Source: Burkholderiaceae bacterium
GTDB taxonomy: Bacteria; Pseudomonadota; Gammaproteobacteria; Burkholderiales; Burkholderiaceae
Direction: 5' to 3'
Assembly (NCBI GenBank): GCA_022701965.1
Contig: JAKONL010000269.1
Location: 1 to 7,638 of the forward strand
DNA length: 7,638 bases
The notes under the pieces are model-generated. The model was not told the origin of the DNA. It made no database searches and saw only the letters and a list, made by a program, of their open reading frames with translations. The position numbers and the translations under genes are program-made. Of the stretch, positions 1 to 5,889 are shown piece after piece. Within the stretch, counting starts at the first letter, position 1; the number at the start of each line of letters is the position of its first letter.

Positions 1-113
1 AGGCCGGTGAATCCGGCGCCGACCACGGCGACGTCCACCTCGCCGTTCGGCGGCTCCGATTCGGCTCCGGTGAACCGGGGTGCGGTATCGAGCCAGTAGG
101 ACATCAGCTTCAT
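1..113 (-). CDS. FAD-dependent oxidoreductase, DAO family (N-terminus only, cut by window edge)
   Basis: Only the first 37 codons are in the window; the gene continues beyond base 1. The peptide begins MKLMSYWLDTAP and reaches a nucleotide-binding turn VVGAGFTG (Gly32, Gly34 and Gly37), the dinucleotide-binding Rossmann signature of FAD enzymes of the DAO superfamily. The SYWLDTAP-type lead-in before the Rossmann strand recalls oxidoreductases related to gamma-glutamylputrescine oxidase; that is family memory, not proof of substrate. The start is taken as the ATG at 113; an in-frame ATG at 104 is also possible, and neither has a strong ribosome site. It lies 24 bp after the stop of the GNAT gene on the same strand, so it is probably the third gene of the operon. 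A second DAO-family enzyme stands two genes upstream. Assignment to a FAD oxidoreductase is fairly sure; substrate is unknown. Confidence 0.75.
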   Translation of the reverse strand, partial: MKLMSYWLDTAPRFTGAESEPPNGEVDVAVVGAGFTG

Positions 114-137
114 CGAGGCGCTTTCAAGGAAGATTCT

Positions 138-995
138 TCAACCGAGGGATTGATTGGCGAGGGCGAAGAGCCGCAGCTCGGCGACTGCTGGACGAGCCCC
201 GCGCCGCATCGCCACTGCATCGCCGACGCGTGGCAGACCGATCGCCGCCAGCCAGGGCGAAAGACCGCTGCTCTCGGGCACGTCGACCCGCAAGAAAACG
301 CCCTGGCAGCGACCTGCGAGCGTCGCGATCAACGATTGCGCCGCGGCGCGATCCCGGGCGACCACCGGCCCGATCACGATCCCATGGCCGAATCTCCGCA
401 GGCAGGCGTAGCCTCGCGCTCGTCCGTCGGCATCTTCTCTACCGTCGCCATCGCATACGACGATCGCGCCGACGGAGAACAGCGCATCCATCAGCTTCGA
501 ACGATCCATGCCGCTGGCGAGCGCGTCGAGCCGCAGCACCGCGGGCCGATCGCCGGCAACCATCGGCCGCACGACGCTTCCTTCCAGGTCGGGCACCGCA
601 GGTGCGGCTCGAAGGATCGCCTGATGCTGGCAGATCTGTCCCTCTTCCTCGAATCCCAATCGCTCGTACAGGCGCAGGCCCTCGGCTGTCGAATTGAGGA
701 TCGCGGTACGGCCGGCGGCCGCGCCCAGCAGCGCGTCCATCAGCGCCCGGCCCAGCCCGTGGCCCTGCATCTCCGGCGCGACGATGATCATTCCGAACGA
801 TGCGTGCTCGCTTCCATACGGCCACCAGAGCGCCGTGGCGACGAGCCGTTCATCCACTTCCATCGCATGACCGTGGCCGAGCGCGAAAGCGAAGCGCCAG
901 TCCGCCTCACGGTAGGGCCAGGCCAGCGCTGTCGAAAGCAGCGTGGCGGCCGGCAGGTGGTCGGCCCTCAGTGCCGTGATGCGCGGCGCTCCCAT
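138..995 (-). CDS. GNAT-family N-acetyltransferase with C-terminal second GNAT-like (YitH/HolE type) domain
   Basis: A 285-residue cytoplasmic protein predicted to transfer the acetyl group of acetyl-CoA to an amine; the acceptor is unknown. The N-terminal GNAT domain (about 5-130) shows the acetyl-CoA pyrophosphate loop QGHGLG (77-82) after the strand FGMIIVAP, then the motif B region NSTAEGLRLYERLGF (101-115). The second half (about 138-270) has a degenerate GNAT pattern, with GYACLRRFGHGIVIGPVVA (195-213), resembling the extra domain of YitH/HolE-like proteins (Acetyltransf_18). The length, about twice a single GNAT domain, fits that architecture. The start ATG lies 3 bp after the TAG of the upstream flavoenzyme gene, with only a weak AGGG-like site, so translational coupling is likely. 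Lying between two DAO-family oxidoreductases, it may modify a substrate, product or inhibitor of an amine or amino-acid pathway; this is inference. Confidence 0.85.
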   Translation of the reverse strand: MGAPRITALRADHLPAATLLSTALAWPYREADWRFAFALGHGHAMEVDERLVATALWWPYGSEHASFGMIIVAPEMQGHGLGRALMDALLGAAAGRTAILNSTAEGLRLYERLGFEEEGQICQHQAILRAAPAVPDLEGSVVRPMVAGDRPAVLRLDALASGMDRSKLMDALFSVGAIVVCDGDGREDADGRARGYACLRRFGHGIVIGPVVARDRAAAQSLIATLAGRCQGVFLRVDVPESSGLSPWLAAIGLPRVGDAVAMRRGARPAVAELRLFALANQSLG

Positions 996-998
996 GCC

Positions 999-2324
999 CT
1001 AGAAATCGGCAACTTGGCCACGGGACGAGGATTCGAAACGCTGCGGGTGGTACGGCCTGGGATCGACGATCGGCGCCACGCCGCTGGCGATGTCGGCGAT
1101 GAGGTGACCGGCGCCCGGTCCGATGCCGAAGCCGTGCCCGCTGAATCCTGCGGCCAGCACCAGGCCCGGCAGCCCGGGCATCTCGCCGATCCCGGGCACG
1201 CCGTCCGGCGTGCTGTCGACGTAGCCGGCCCACGCCGCGGTGACCTTCCTCTCGCCGAGCTGCGGCACCAGCGCGACGGCGCGGTCGTAGGTCAGCGCGA
1301 CGACCGCGCGGTCGACGGCCGGATCGAGGATGCGCATCCGCTCCATCGGGGTCGGCCGGTCGAGCCGCCAGCGGCCCCAGCCCTCGTGTCCCGATCGCAG
1401 CCCTTCGAGCCCACCCGGTGCGAGGTTGCGCCAGCGGCGCTGGAACATCGGCAGGAACTGCGGTGCGAAGCGCAGCAGCTGGGGCGTGGGGTCGACGCGC
1501 CCGCGTCCGCTGATCGACAACAGGTAGCCGCCATCGCCGCGTCGCGTCATGGAGACGCGCGACGTGTGGAGCGTCGCCGGCAGCTCGGCGGTACCCGGCG
1601 AGACCGCCATCACGGTCTGCCGGATCGCGGCCTGCGGAAAGCGGATGCCGTACTGCCGGCAGAACGAAGAGGCCCAGGCGCCGCCGGCGAGCACCGCGAC
1701 CCGGGTGCGGATCGTTCCCTTCTCCGTGACGACCGCCGACAGCCGGCCGGCCTCGGTCTCGATGCCGCGCGCGGCGCAGTCCTGGTGCACGGTGCCACCG
1801 AGCTTCATGATCGCCCGCGCCACGGCCGGCGCGGCGCGCGACGGATCGGCCGTGCCGTCGGTCGGAGAGAAGACGCCGCCCTTCCAGGGCTTGCCGGTCA
1901 CGCGTCCGTGTTCGGCGGCCTGGGCGGCCGTCAGCATCTGCGTTTTCACGTCGACGCTGCGGGCGAAGTCGCCCCAGCGCGCCCAGCCAGCGAGCTCCTT
2001 CTCGTCGTCGCTCAGGTACAGTAGGCCGCAGCGCTTGAAGCCGGTGTCCTCGCCCGACTCCACGGCGAAGCGTTCCCAGAGGTCGAGGCTCTTCGTCGCC
2101 ATGGGCAGCTCGCGGGCATCGCGGTTCTGCTGGCGGCACCAGCCCCAGTTGCGACTGGACTGCTCCGCGCCGATGCGGCCTTTCTCGACCAGCGCCACCT
2201 TCAGGCCACGTCGGGCGAGATAGTAGGCGGTGAAGGAGCCGATGATGCCGCCGCCGATGACGACGACGTCGGCGTGCGTGGGAAGGTCGGGCGAACTGGC
2301 GACGGCGACGAGCGGTGCGGGCAT
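999..2324 (-). CDS. NAD(P)/FAD-dependent oxidoreductase, DAO family (D-amino-acid dehydrogenase/glycine oxidase-like)
   Basis: A 441-residue flavoenzyme of the family that oxidises amino acids, N-methyl amino acids or polyamine derivatives. The Rossmann motif VVVIGGGIIG (GGGIIG at 24-29) is followed by the ribose-binding acid in VALVEKG (Glu47) and a distinctive SSRNWGWCRQQ segment (56-66) seen in a subgroup of bacterial DAO proteins. Near the C-terminus, TPDGVPGIGEM and GFSGHGFGIGPGAG form the second FAD-contacting region. No signal peptide or membrane segment is visible. The ATG at 2324 is chosen because AAAGGA (2335-2340) stands 10 nt upstream; a GTG at 2345 would add seven residues and has only a weak GAGAG site. 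It heads the leftward operon and faces a divergent control region with dyad repeats. Family is sure; the substrate cannot be read from sequence. Confidence 0.9.
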   Translation of the reverse strand: MPAPLVAVASSPDLPTHADVVVIGGGIIGSFTAYYLARRGLKVALVEKGRIGAEQSSRNWGWCRQQNRDARELPMATKSLDLWERFAVESGEDTGFKRCGLLYLSDDEKELAGWARWGDFARSVDVKTQMLTAAQAAEHGRVTGKPWKGGVFSPTDGTADPSRAAPAVARAIMKLGGTVHQDCAARGIETEAGRLSAVVTEKGTIRTRVAVLAGGAWASSFCRQYGIRFPQAAIRQTVMAVSPGTAELPATLHTSRVSMTRRGDGGYLLSISGRGRVDPTPQLLRFAPQFLPMFQRRWRNLAPGGLEGLRSGHEGWGRWRLDRPTPMERMRILDPAVDRAVVALTYDRAVALVPQLGERKVTAAWAGYVDSTPDGVPGIGEMPGLPGLVLAAGFSGHGFGIGPGAGHLIADIASGVAPIVDPRPYHPQRFESSSRGQVADF

Positions 2325-2502
2325 GCGGAAGGTGTCCTTTGACACGAATTCTCTCTACCCTGGTTTGAGTCCGCAATTTACGATTGATGAATCGGACATT
2401 AAGCTCACGCTTAAAGCAATCTCCGGAGACCTGGCTTTCTCCCCCGCCGTATCCACCGATGCCGGGTCACCGGCAGAAGCCGCGCCCAACCTGTTCCTCC
2501 GA
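2325..2502. promoter_or_regulatory. Divergent intergenic control region with two tandem dyads
   Basis: This gap of about 180 bp separates the leftward flavoenzyme operon from the rightward DUF1090/thioesterase pair. Its middle (about 2364-2420) is clearly more AT-rich than the surrounding genes, as expected for promoters. Two perfect inverted repeats lie side by side: CGATT-gatg-AATCG (2381-2394) and TTAAGC-tcac-GCTTAA (2399-2414), both with four-base spacers and centres 19 bp apart; a short CTCCGGAG palindrome follows at 2421-2428. On the minus strand a weak -10-like TAAATT lies just downstream of the dyads. No convincing sigma-70 -35/-10 pair was found on either strand, so the promoters themselves are not placed. 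The dyads look like binding sites for a dimeric regulator; its identity is unknown. Confidence 0.45.
2399..2414. promoter_or_regulatory. 16-bp perfect dyad, operator candidate
   Basis: TTAAGC-TCAC-GCTTAA is a perfect 6+6 inverted repeat with a 4-nt centre, in the AT-rich part of a divergent intergenic region. It stands next to a second dyad with the same spacer length (2381-2394). The arrangement suits a dimeric repressor or activator controlling one or both flanking transcripts. There is no direct evidence of binding. Confidence 0.4.
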
Positions 2503-2832
2503 ATGAACCTTCCCTCGCTCCTGCTCGCGATCCCGCTGCTGACGGCCACCGTCGCGATGGCCCAGGTCGGGCCGCGCACGGACCGCGCGCAGTGCGCGTC
2601 CGAGGAGGGCCTCCTGATGGAGGAGATCGACACCGCGCGCGCGCGGGGACGGATGCTGCAGCGCCGCCAGCTGACGGACCAGCTGGAAGCGCTGCAGGTC
2701 CGCTGCGGCTTGCTGCCGCCGGCACAGAGCCGCGAGGCCGCCATCGGCCGGCTGCAGGGCGAGATCCTGGATCTGCGCCGCGAACTGGACCGGGCCGAAA
2801 CCGAGCTCCGCAAGTTGAGGCAGGGCCTGTGA
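2503..2832 (+). CDS. Small secreted DUF1090-like protein
   Basis: A 109-residue protein with a hydrophobic N-terminus (LPSLLLAIPLLTATVAMA) and a likely signal-peptidase site after Ala20, giving a periplasmic product beginning QVGPRTD. The mature part has two cysteines, Cys31 and Cys68, about 37 residues apart around a helical stretch of the form A-R-A-R-G--L-RRQLTDQLEALQ, which matches the pattern of DUF1090 proteins such as E. coli YqjC. A charged, heptad-like segment (about 75-108) is a probable coiled coil. The function of the family is not known. The ATG at 2503 is the only plausible start: no other start codon is close, though no clear ribosome site precedes it and the signal peptide lacks basic residues before the hydrophobic core. 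Its TGA overlaps the GTG of the thioesterase gene, so the two are co-translated. Confidence 0.7.
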   Translation: MNLPSLLLAIPLLTATVAMAQVGPRTDRAQCASEEGLLMEEIDTARARGRMLQRRQLTDQLEALQVRCGLLPPAQSREAAIGRLQGEILDLRRELDRAETELRKLRQGL

Positions 2833-3245
2833 GCCCCCCGCACCGACCACTGCCGGCGACCTCCCCGTTCGCCGACTGGCTGGGCATCGCCCTGGAGACG
2901 CTGGGCGATGGCCACGTGGTCATGCGGATGCAGCCGCGCGAGGAAACCCGCAACCGGCGCGGCGTGGTGCACGGCGGCGTGCTCGCATCACTGCTCGACA
3001 GCGCGATGGCCCGCGCCGCCCGCACCGTCGAAGGCGTGAGCGAGCTCGGCGGCACGACCGACCTGCACGTCCAGTTCCTGCGGCCCGCGCTCGGCGAGCT
3101 GCGGGCCGAGGCCTGGGTCCGCCACGCGGGCGGCACCCTCGCCTTCTGCCATGCCGAGCTGCGCGACGCCTCGGGCACGCTGGTGTGCACCGGCTCGGCA
3201 TCGCTGCGGCTGCGCCGGCGGCCTTGCGGGCCGGGCGAGGCCTGA
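2829..3245 (+). CDS. PaaI-family hotdog-fold thioesterase
   Basis: A 138-residue protein predicted to hydrolyse acyl-CoA (aliphatic or aromatic) thioesters in the cytoplasm, working as a hotdog-fold oligomer. The hallmark is NRRGVVHGGVLASLLDSAM, with His48-Gly49-Gly50 and the catalytic-type acid Asp57, followed by strands TDLHVQFLRPA and ELRAEAWVRHAGGTLAFCHAELRD, standard for the PaaI/YbgC-like 4HBT superfamily; the length is normal. The start is taken as the GTG at 2829, which overlaps the upstream TGA as GTGA and has GAGG about 9 nt before it; an ATG start would lie either far upstream inside the DUF1090 gene or after conserved sequence. The gene probably depends on translational coupling. 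The real acyl substrate is unknown; no phenylacetate-degradation genes are in view, so the name paaI is not used. Confidence 0.88.
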   Translation: MSPPHRPLPATSPFADWLGIALETLGDGHVVMRMQPREETRNRRGVVHGGVLASLLDSAMARAARTVEGVSELGGTTDLHVQFLRPALGELRAEAWVRHAGGTLAFCHAELRDASGTLVCTGSASLRLRRRPCGPGEA

Positions 3246-3253
3246 TACGGCTC

Positions 3254-3274
3254 GTTCGGGGCGTGGCCCCGGAT
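3254..3274. terminator. Bidirectional terminator candidate between convergent genes
   Basis: The 29-bp gap between two convergent genes contains CGGGGC-GTG-GCCCCG (3257-3271), a perfect 6-bp stem with a 3-nt loop, which extends to about 9 pairs (3254-3274) if G-U pairs are counted. No T-run follows on either strand, so it is not a textbook intrinsic terminator. Position and stability still make it the best candidate for ending both transcripts. Confidence 0.5.
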
Positions 3275-5881
3275 CTACGCGCCCGACGCGTTCGCCGCGT
3301 CCAGCTTCCGCTCGCATTCGTCCGCCGGCACCGGGCGGCCGAACAGGTAACCCTGGAACAGCGTGCACCCGTGGGTTTCCAGGAACCTCTGCTGCTCGAC
3401 CGTCTCGATCCCCTCCGCGATCAGTTCGACGCCCAGGCCGCGCGCCATGCCGATGATGGTTTCCACGATCAGCTCGATCCTCGGATCGAGTCCGATGCCG
3501 CCGACGAAATAGCGGTCGATCTTGAGCTGGTCGAGCGGCAGCTGGGTCAGATAGGAGAGCGACGAATAGCCGATGCCGAAATCGTCCATCGAGAAGCGGA
3601 TGCCGACCGATTTCAGGCGCTTCATCTTCTCGATCGTTTCCTCCACATGGCTTTGCAACAGGCTCTCGGTGAGCTCCAGCTTCAGGAGCGTCGGGTCGGC
3701 GCCCGACGCGTCGACCACCCGCAGCACGTCGTCGACGAAATCGGCACGCCGGAACTGGCGCGCGCTGACGTTCACCGCGATCTGTACCCGCGAGCGCGAC
3801 GGCACCGCATGCCAGGCAGCCAGCTGGGCGCAGGCCATCTCGAGCACCTGCAGCCCGAGCGGGACGATCAGTTCGGTGTCCTCGGCGACGCCGATGAATT
3901 CGCCCGGCATCACGAGTCCGCGCTGCGGATGACGCCATCGCACCAGCGCCTCGACCGCGTACACGTGCCCGGCCCCGTCGACCTGGGACTGGTAATGGAG
4001 GACGAACTCGCGGGCGGCCAGCGCCGCGTTCAGTTCGTTCTCCAGCGCCGAGCGCGCCGCGACGGCGGACTGCATCGCCGGCTCGAAGAAGCGCAGCGCG
4101 TTGCCGCCGGACGTCTTGGCGACGTACATGGCGATGTCGGCCTGCTTGAGCAGTTCCTCGATCGATTGCCCGGCGCCGTCGAAGAGCGCGATGCCCAGGC
4201 TGCAGGTGCGGTGGTAGGTGGTCGCCGCATCGAGCTGGAACGGCACGTCCAGCGCGGCGATGACGCGTTCGCCGACGGTGCGGGCCTGGTCCCGCGCGAC
4301 CTCCCGGTCCGCTGCCAGGCCTTCGAGCAGGACGACGAATTCGTCTCCGCCCAGGCGAGCCACGACGTCGCCCGGACGGATGTTCATGCTGATGCGCACC
4401 GCGGCCTGCCGCAGCAGCAGGTCGCCCATCGTGTGGCCGAGCGCGTCGTTGAGCATCTTGAAGTGGTCCAGGTCGAGAAACAGCACCGCGCCATGGCCGC
4501 CGCCTTCCTCGATGCGCACCGCGCCGGCCATCAGGTCCAGCAGCAGCCGGCGGTTCGGCAGCCCGGTGAGCACGTCGTAGAAGGCCAGCTGCCGGATGTG
4601 GCGCGCGGCGAGATCGGCCTGCGTCACGTCCTGGTAGATGTAGACCAGCCCGCCTTCGGGCGTCCGGTTCTTGGCCACGCGGATCACCCGGCCGTCCGGG
4701 AGCGTCAGCTCGGCTTCATGGGGATTGCCGTCGACCAGGCGGAACGGATAGCGGCCGGCTTCCTCGCGGATCGCATGGAACGGGCGGTGCGGGCCGGTCA
4801 GTCCCGCGGCCCAGGGAAAAAGCTCGAGGAAGGACCGGTTCCACACCAGCATGCGGCCCTGCGCGTCGAGCAGCACGAAGCCGACCTGCATCGCTTCGAG
4901 CGCCTGGTCCAGCGTGGCGCGCGAATGGGCGCGTTCGGCGCGCACCGCCCATTGGCGGCGGATGCCGCGATGCAGGAACATCGCGCCGAACAGCGTCGCC
5001 AGCGTGAGCACGGCGCCGATGGCAGCGACGAAATCCCGCTCGCGGCGCCAGTCGGTCAGCGCGCTCGACAGCGGGATGCTCGCAGTGACCAGCATCCGCG
5101 CCTGCAGCGACGGACGCGCCACGACCACCGCGGGCACGCCGCTCAGCCGCGCGAGCTGCGGGATGTCGACGATCCCGCCGCGCTGCAGGGAAAGCGGCTG
5201 CCCTGACGTCCCGCCGCGCGCCGCGACGTGGGAAGGCATGCTCGCCAGGAGCATGCCTTCCGTGCGCTCGAGGGTGACTTCCAGTCCGTTGATGTCGGCG
5301 CCCTGCACCAGCACGTTCATCAGCGAGGCGATGTCGACCTCGGCCACGGCCACCATGGAAGCGCCGTCGGGCGAACGCAGCGCCCGGGCGAAATAGATGA
5401 CCGGACTCGAGCTCGACGGGCTGATCACGGGGTCGCCGAACTTCAGCGAGGAGATCGGCTCGGCCAGCACGGCCTGCAGAAAGCCGTCGGGCAGCGCCAT
5501 GCGGGCACCGCCGCTGCGACCGCGCTCGCCCGACGCCGCCAGCACGCGGCCGTCGGAGGCGACGATGAACAACTGCTGGACCAGCGGGTTCTGGTCGACG
5601 CCGATGTCCATCAGGCGCGCGGTCGTGCGACGCGCAGCGGGGTCGGCGAACTGCGTCTGGGCCGGGACCATCTCGCCCGAACCCGCGAGCAGCACGTCGA
5701 CGCCGAGCACCGCCCGGTTCAACGCGGCCTGGGCGCCGCCGATGAACCGCGAAGCCTGCTGCTCGACGTTCGCGAGCGCGCGGGCGTAGAGCTCGTAGCC
5801 GGCGAAGAAGGCGGTGGCGATGATCAGCACGGACACGCCGACCGCCGCACCGTAGAGCAGCGCCGCGACCCGGCCCGACAT
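3275..5881 (-). CDS. Membrane-bound Cache-PAS-GGDEF-EAL protein (diguanylate cyclase/phosphodiesterase)
   Basis: An 868-residue inner-membrane protein predicted to make and/or break cyclic di-GMP. Order: membrane helix (about 6-28); periplasmic sensor (29-282) with Cache-like pieces such as LFIVASDGRVLAAS and PVIYFARALRSPDG; second helix (about 284-304); PAS domain (318-425); GGDEF domain (428-598) with metal Asp470 in FLDLDHFK, GGDEF at 511-515 and an inhibitory RxxD site (Arg502-Asp505) exactly five residues before it; EAL domain (608-855). EAL catalytic residues are all present: Glu644 in EALVRW, Asn704, Glu736 in LELTES, Asp766-Asp767, Lys787 and Glu823. Both activities therefore look intact. 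Start: the ATG at 5881 has GGTGAG seven nt upstream; an in-frame GTG at 5893 overlapping the upstream TGA is the alternative. The gene starts at the end of a TRAP binding-protein gene, suggesting a shared sensory role. A perfect 13-bp inverted repeat lies at 5231-5261. Confidence 0.93.
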   Translation of the reverse strand: MSGRVAALLYGAAVGVSVLIIATAFFAGYELYARALANVEQQASRFIGGAQAALNRAVLGVDVLLAGSGEMVPAQTQFADPAARRTTARLMDIGVDQNPLVQQLFIVASDGRVLAASGERGRSGGARMALPDGFLQAVLAEPISSLKFGDPVISPSSSSPVIYFARALRSPDGASMVAVAEVDIASLMNVLVQGADINGLEVTLERTEGMLLASMPSHVAARGGTSGQPLSLQRGGIVDIPQLARLSGVPAVVVARPSLQARMLVTASIPLSSALTDWRRERDFVAAIGAVLTLATLFGAMFLHRGIRRQWAVRAERAHSRATLDQALEAMQVGFVLLDAQGRMLVWNRSFLELFPWAAGLTGPHRPFHAIREEAGRYPFRLVDGNPHEAELTLPDGRVIRVAKNRTPEGGLVYIYQDVTQADLAARHIRQLAFYDVLTGLPNRRLLLDLMAGAVRIEEGGGHGAVLFLDLDHFKMLNDALGHTMGDLLLRQAAVRISMNIRPGDVVARLGGDEFVVLLEGLAADREVARDQARTVGERVIAALDVPFQLDAATTYHRTCSLGIALFDGAGQSIEELLKQADIAMYVAKTSGGNALRFFEPAMQSAVAARSALENELNAALAAREFVLHYQSQVDGAGHVYAVEALVRWRHPQRGLVMPGEFIGVAEDTELIVPLGLQVLEMACAQLAAWHAVPSRSRVQIAVNVSARQFRRADFVDDVLRVVDASGADPTLLKLELTESLLQSHVEETIEKMKRLKSVGIRFSMDDFGIGYSSLSYLTQLPLDQLKIDRYFVGGIGLDPRIELIVETIIGMARGLGVELIAEGIETVEQQRFLETHGCTLFQGYLFGRPVPADECERKLDAANASGA
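5231..5261. repeat. Perfect 13-bp inverted repeat (hairpin) inside the cyclase gene
   Basis: GGAAGGCATGCTC (5231-5243) and GAGCATGCCTTCC (5249-5261) are exact reverse complements separated by GCCAG. The repeat lies in frame within the sensor-coding region, encoding about EGMLLASMPS. In mRNA it would form a 13-pair hairpin with a 5-nt loop. No T-run follows on either strand, so a classical intrinsic terminator is unlikely. The repeat itself is certain; its role is unknown. Confidence 0.85.
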
Positions 5882-5889
5882 GCGACTGC

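Noticed and set aside
150..2024. A 624-codon open frame on the plus strand opposite the GNAT and flavoenzyme genes
   Set aside because: The product is a low-complexity mix of Arg, Gln, His, Ala and Asp with no domain; the opposite strand carries two clear enzymes. It is a shadow frame of GC-rich DNA.
3473..3490. CTCGATCC-tc-GGATCGAG inverted repeat in the EAL coding region
   Set aside because: It has a 2-nt centre, and GATC/CGAG words are very common in this DNA; it encodes conserved EAL-domain residues. Most likely chance.
4924..4953. AATGGGCG ... CGCCCATT inverted repeat with a 14-nt loop
   Set aside because: 8-bp arms with a long loop inside GC-rich coding sequence are expected by chance; no context supports a role.
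3185..5206. A 673-codon open frame on the plus strand opposite the c-di-GMP enzyme
   Set aside because: No recognisable domain, composition typical of antisense shadow, and it lies wholly against conserved PAS, GGDEF and EAL coding sequence.
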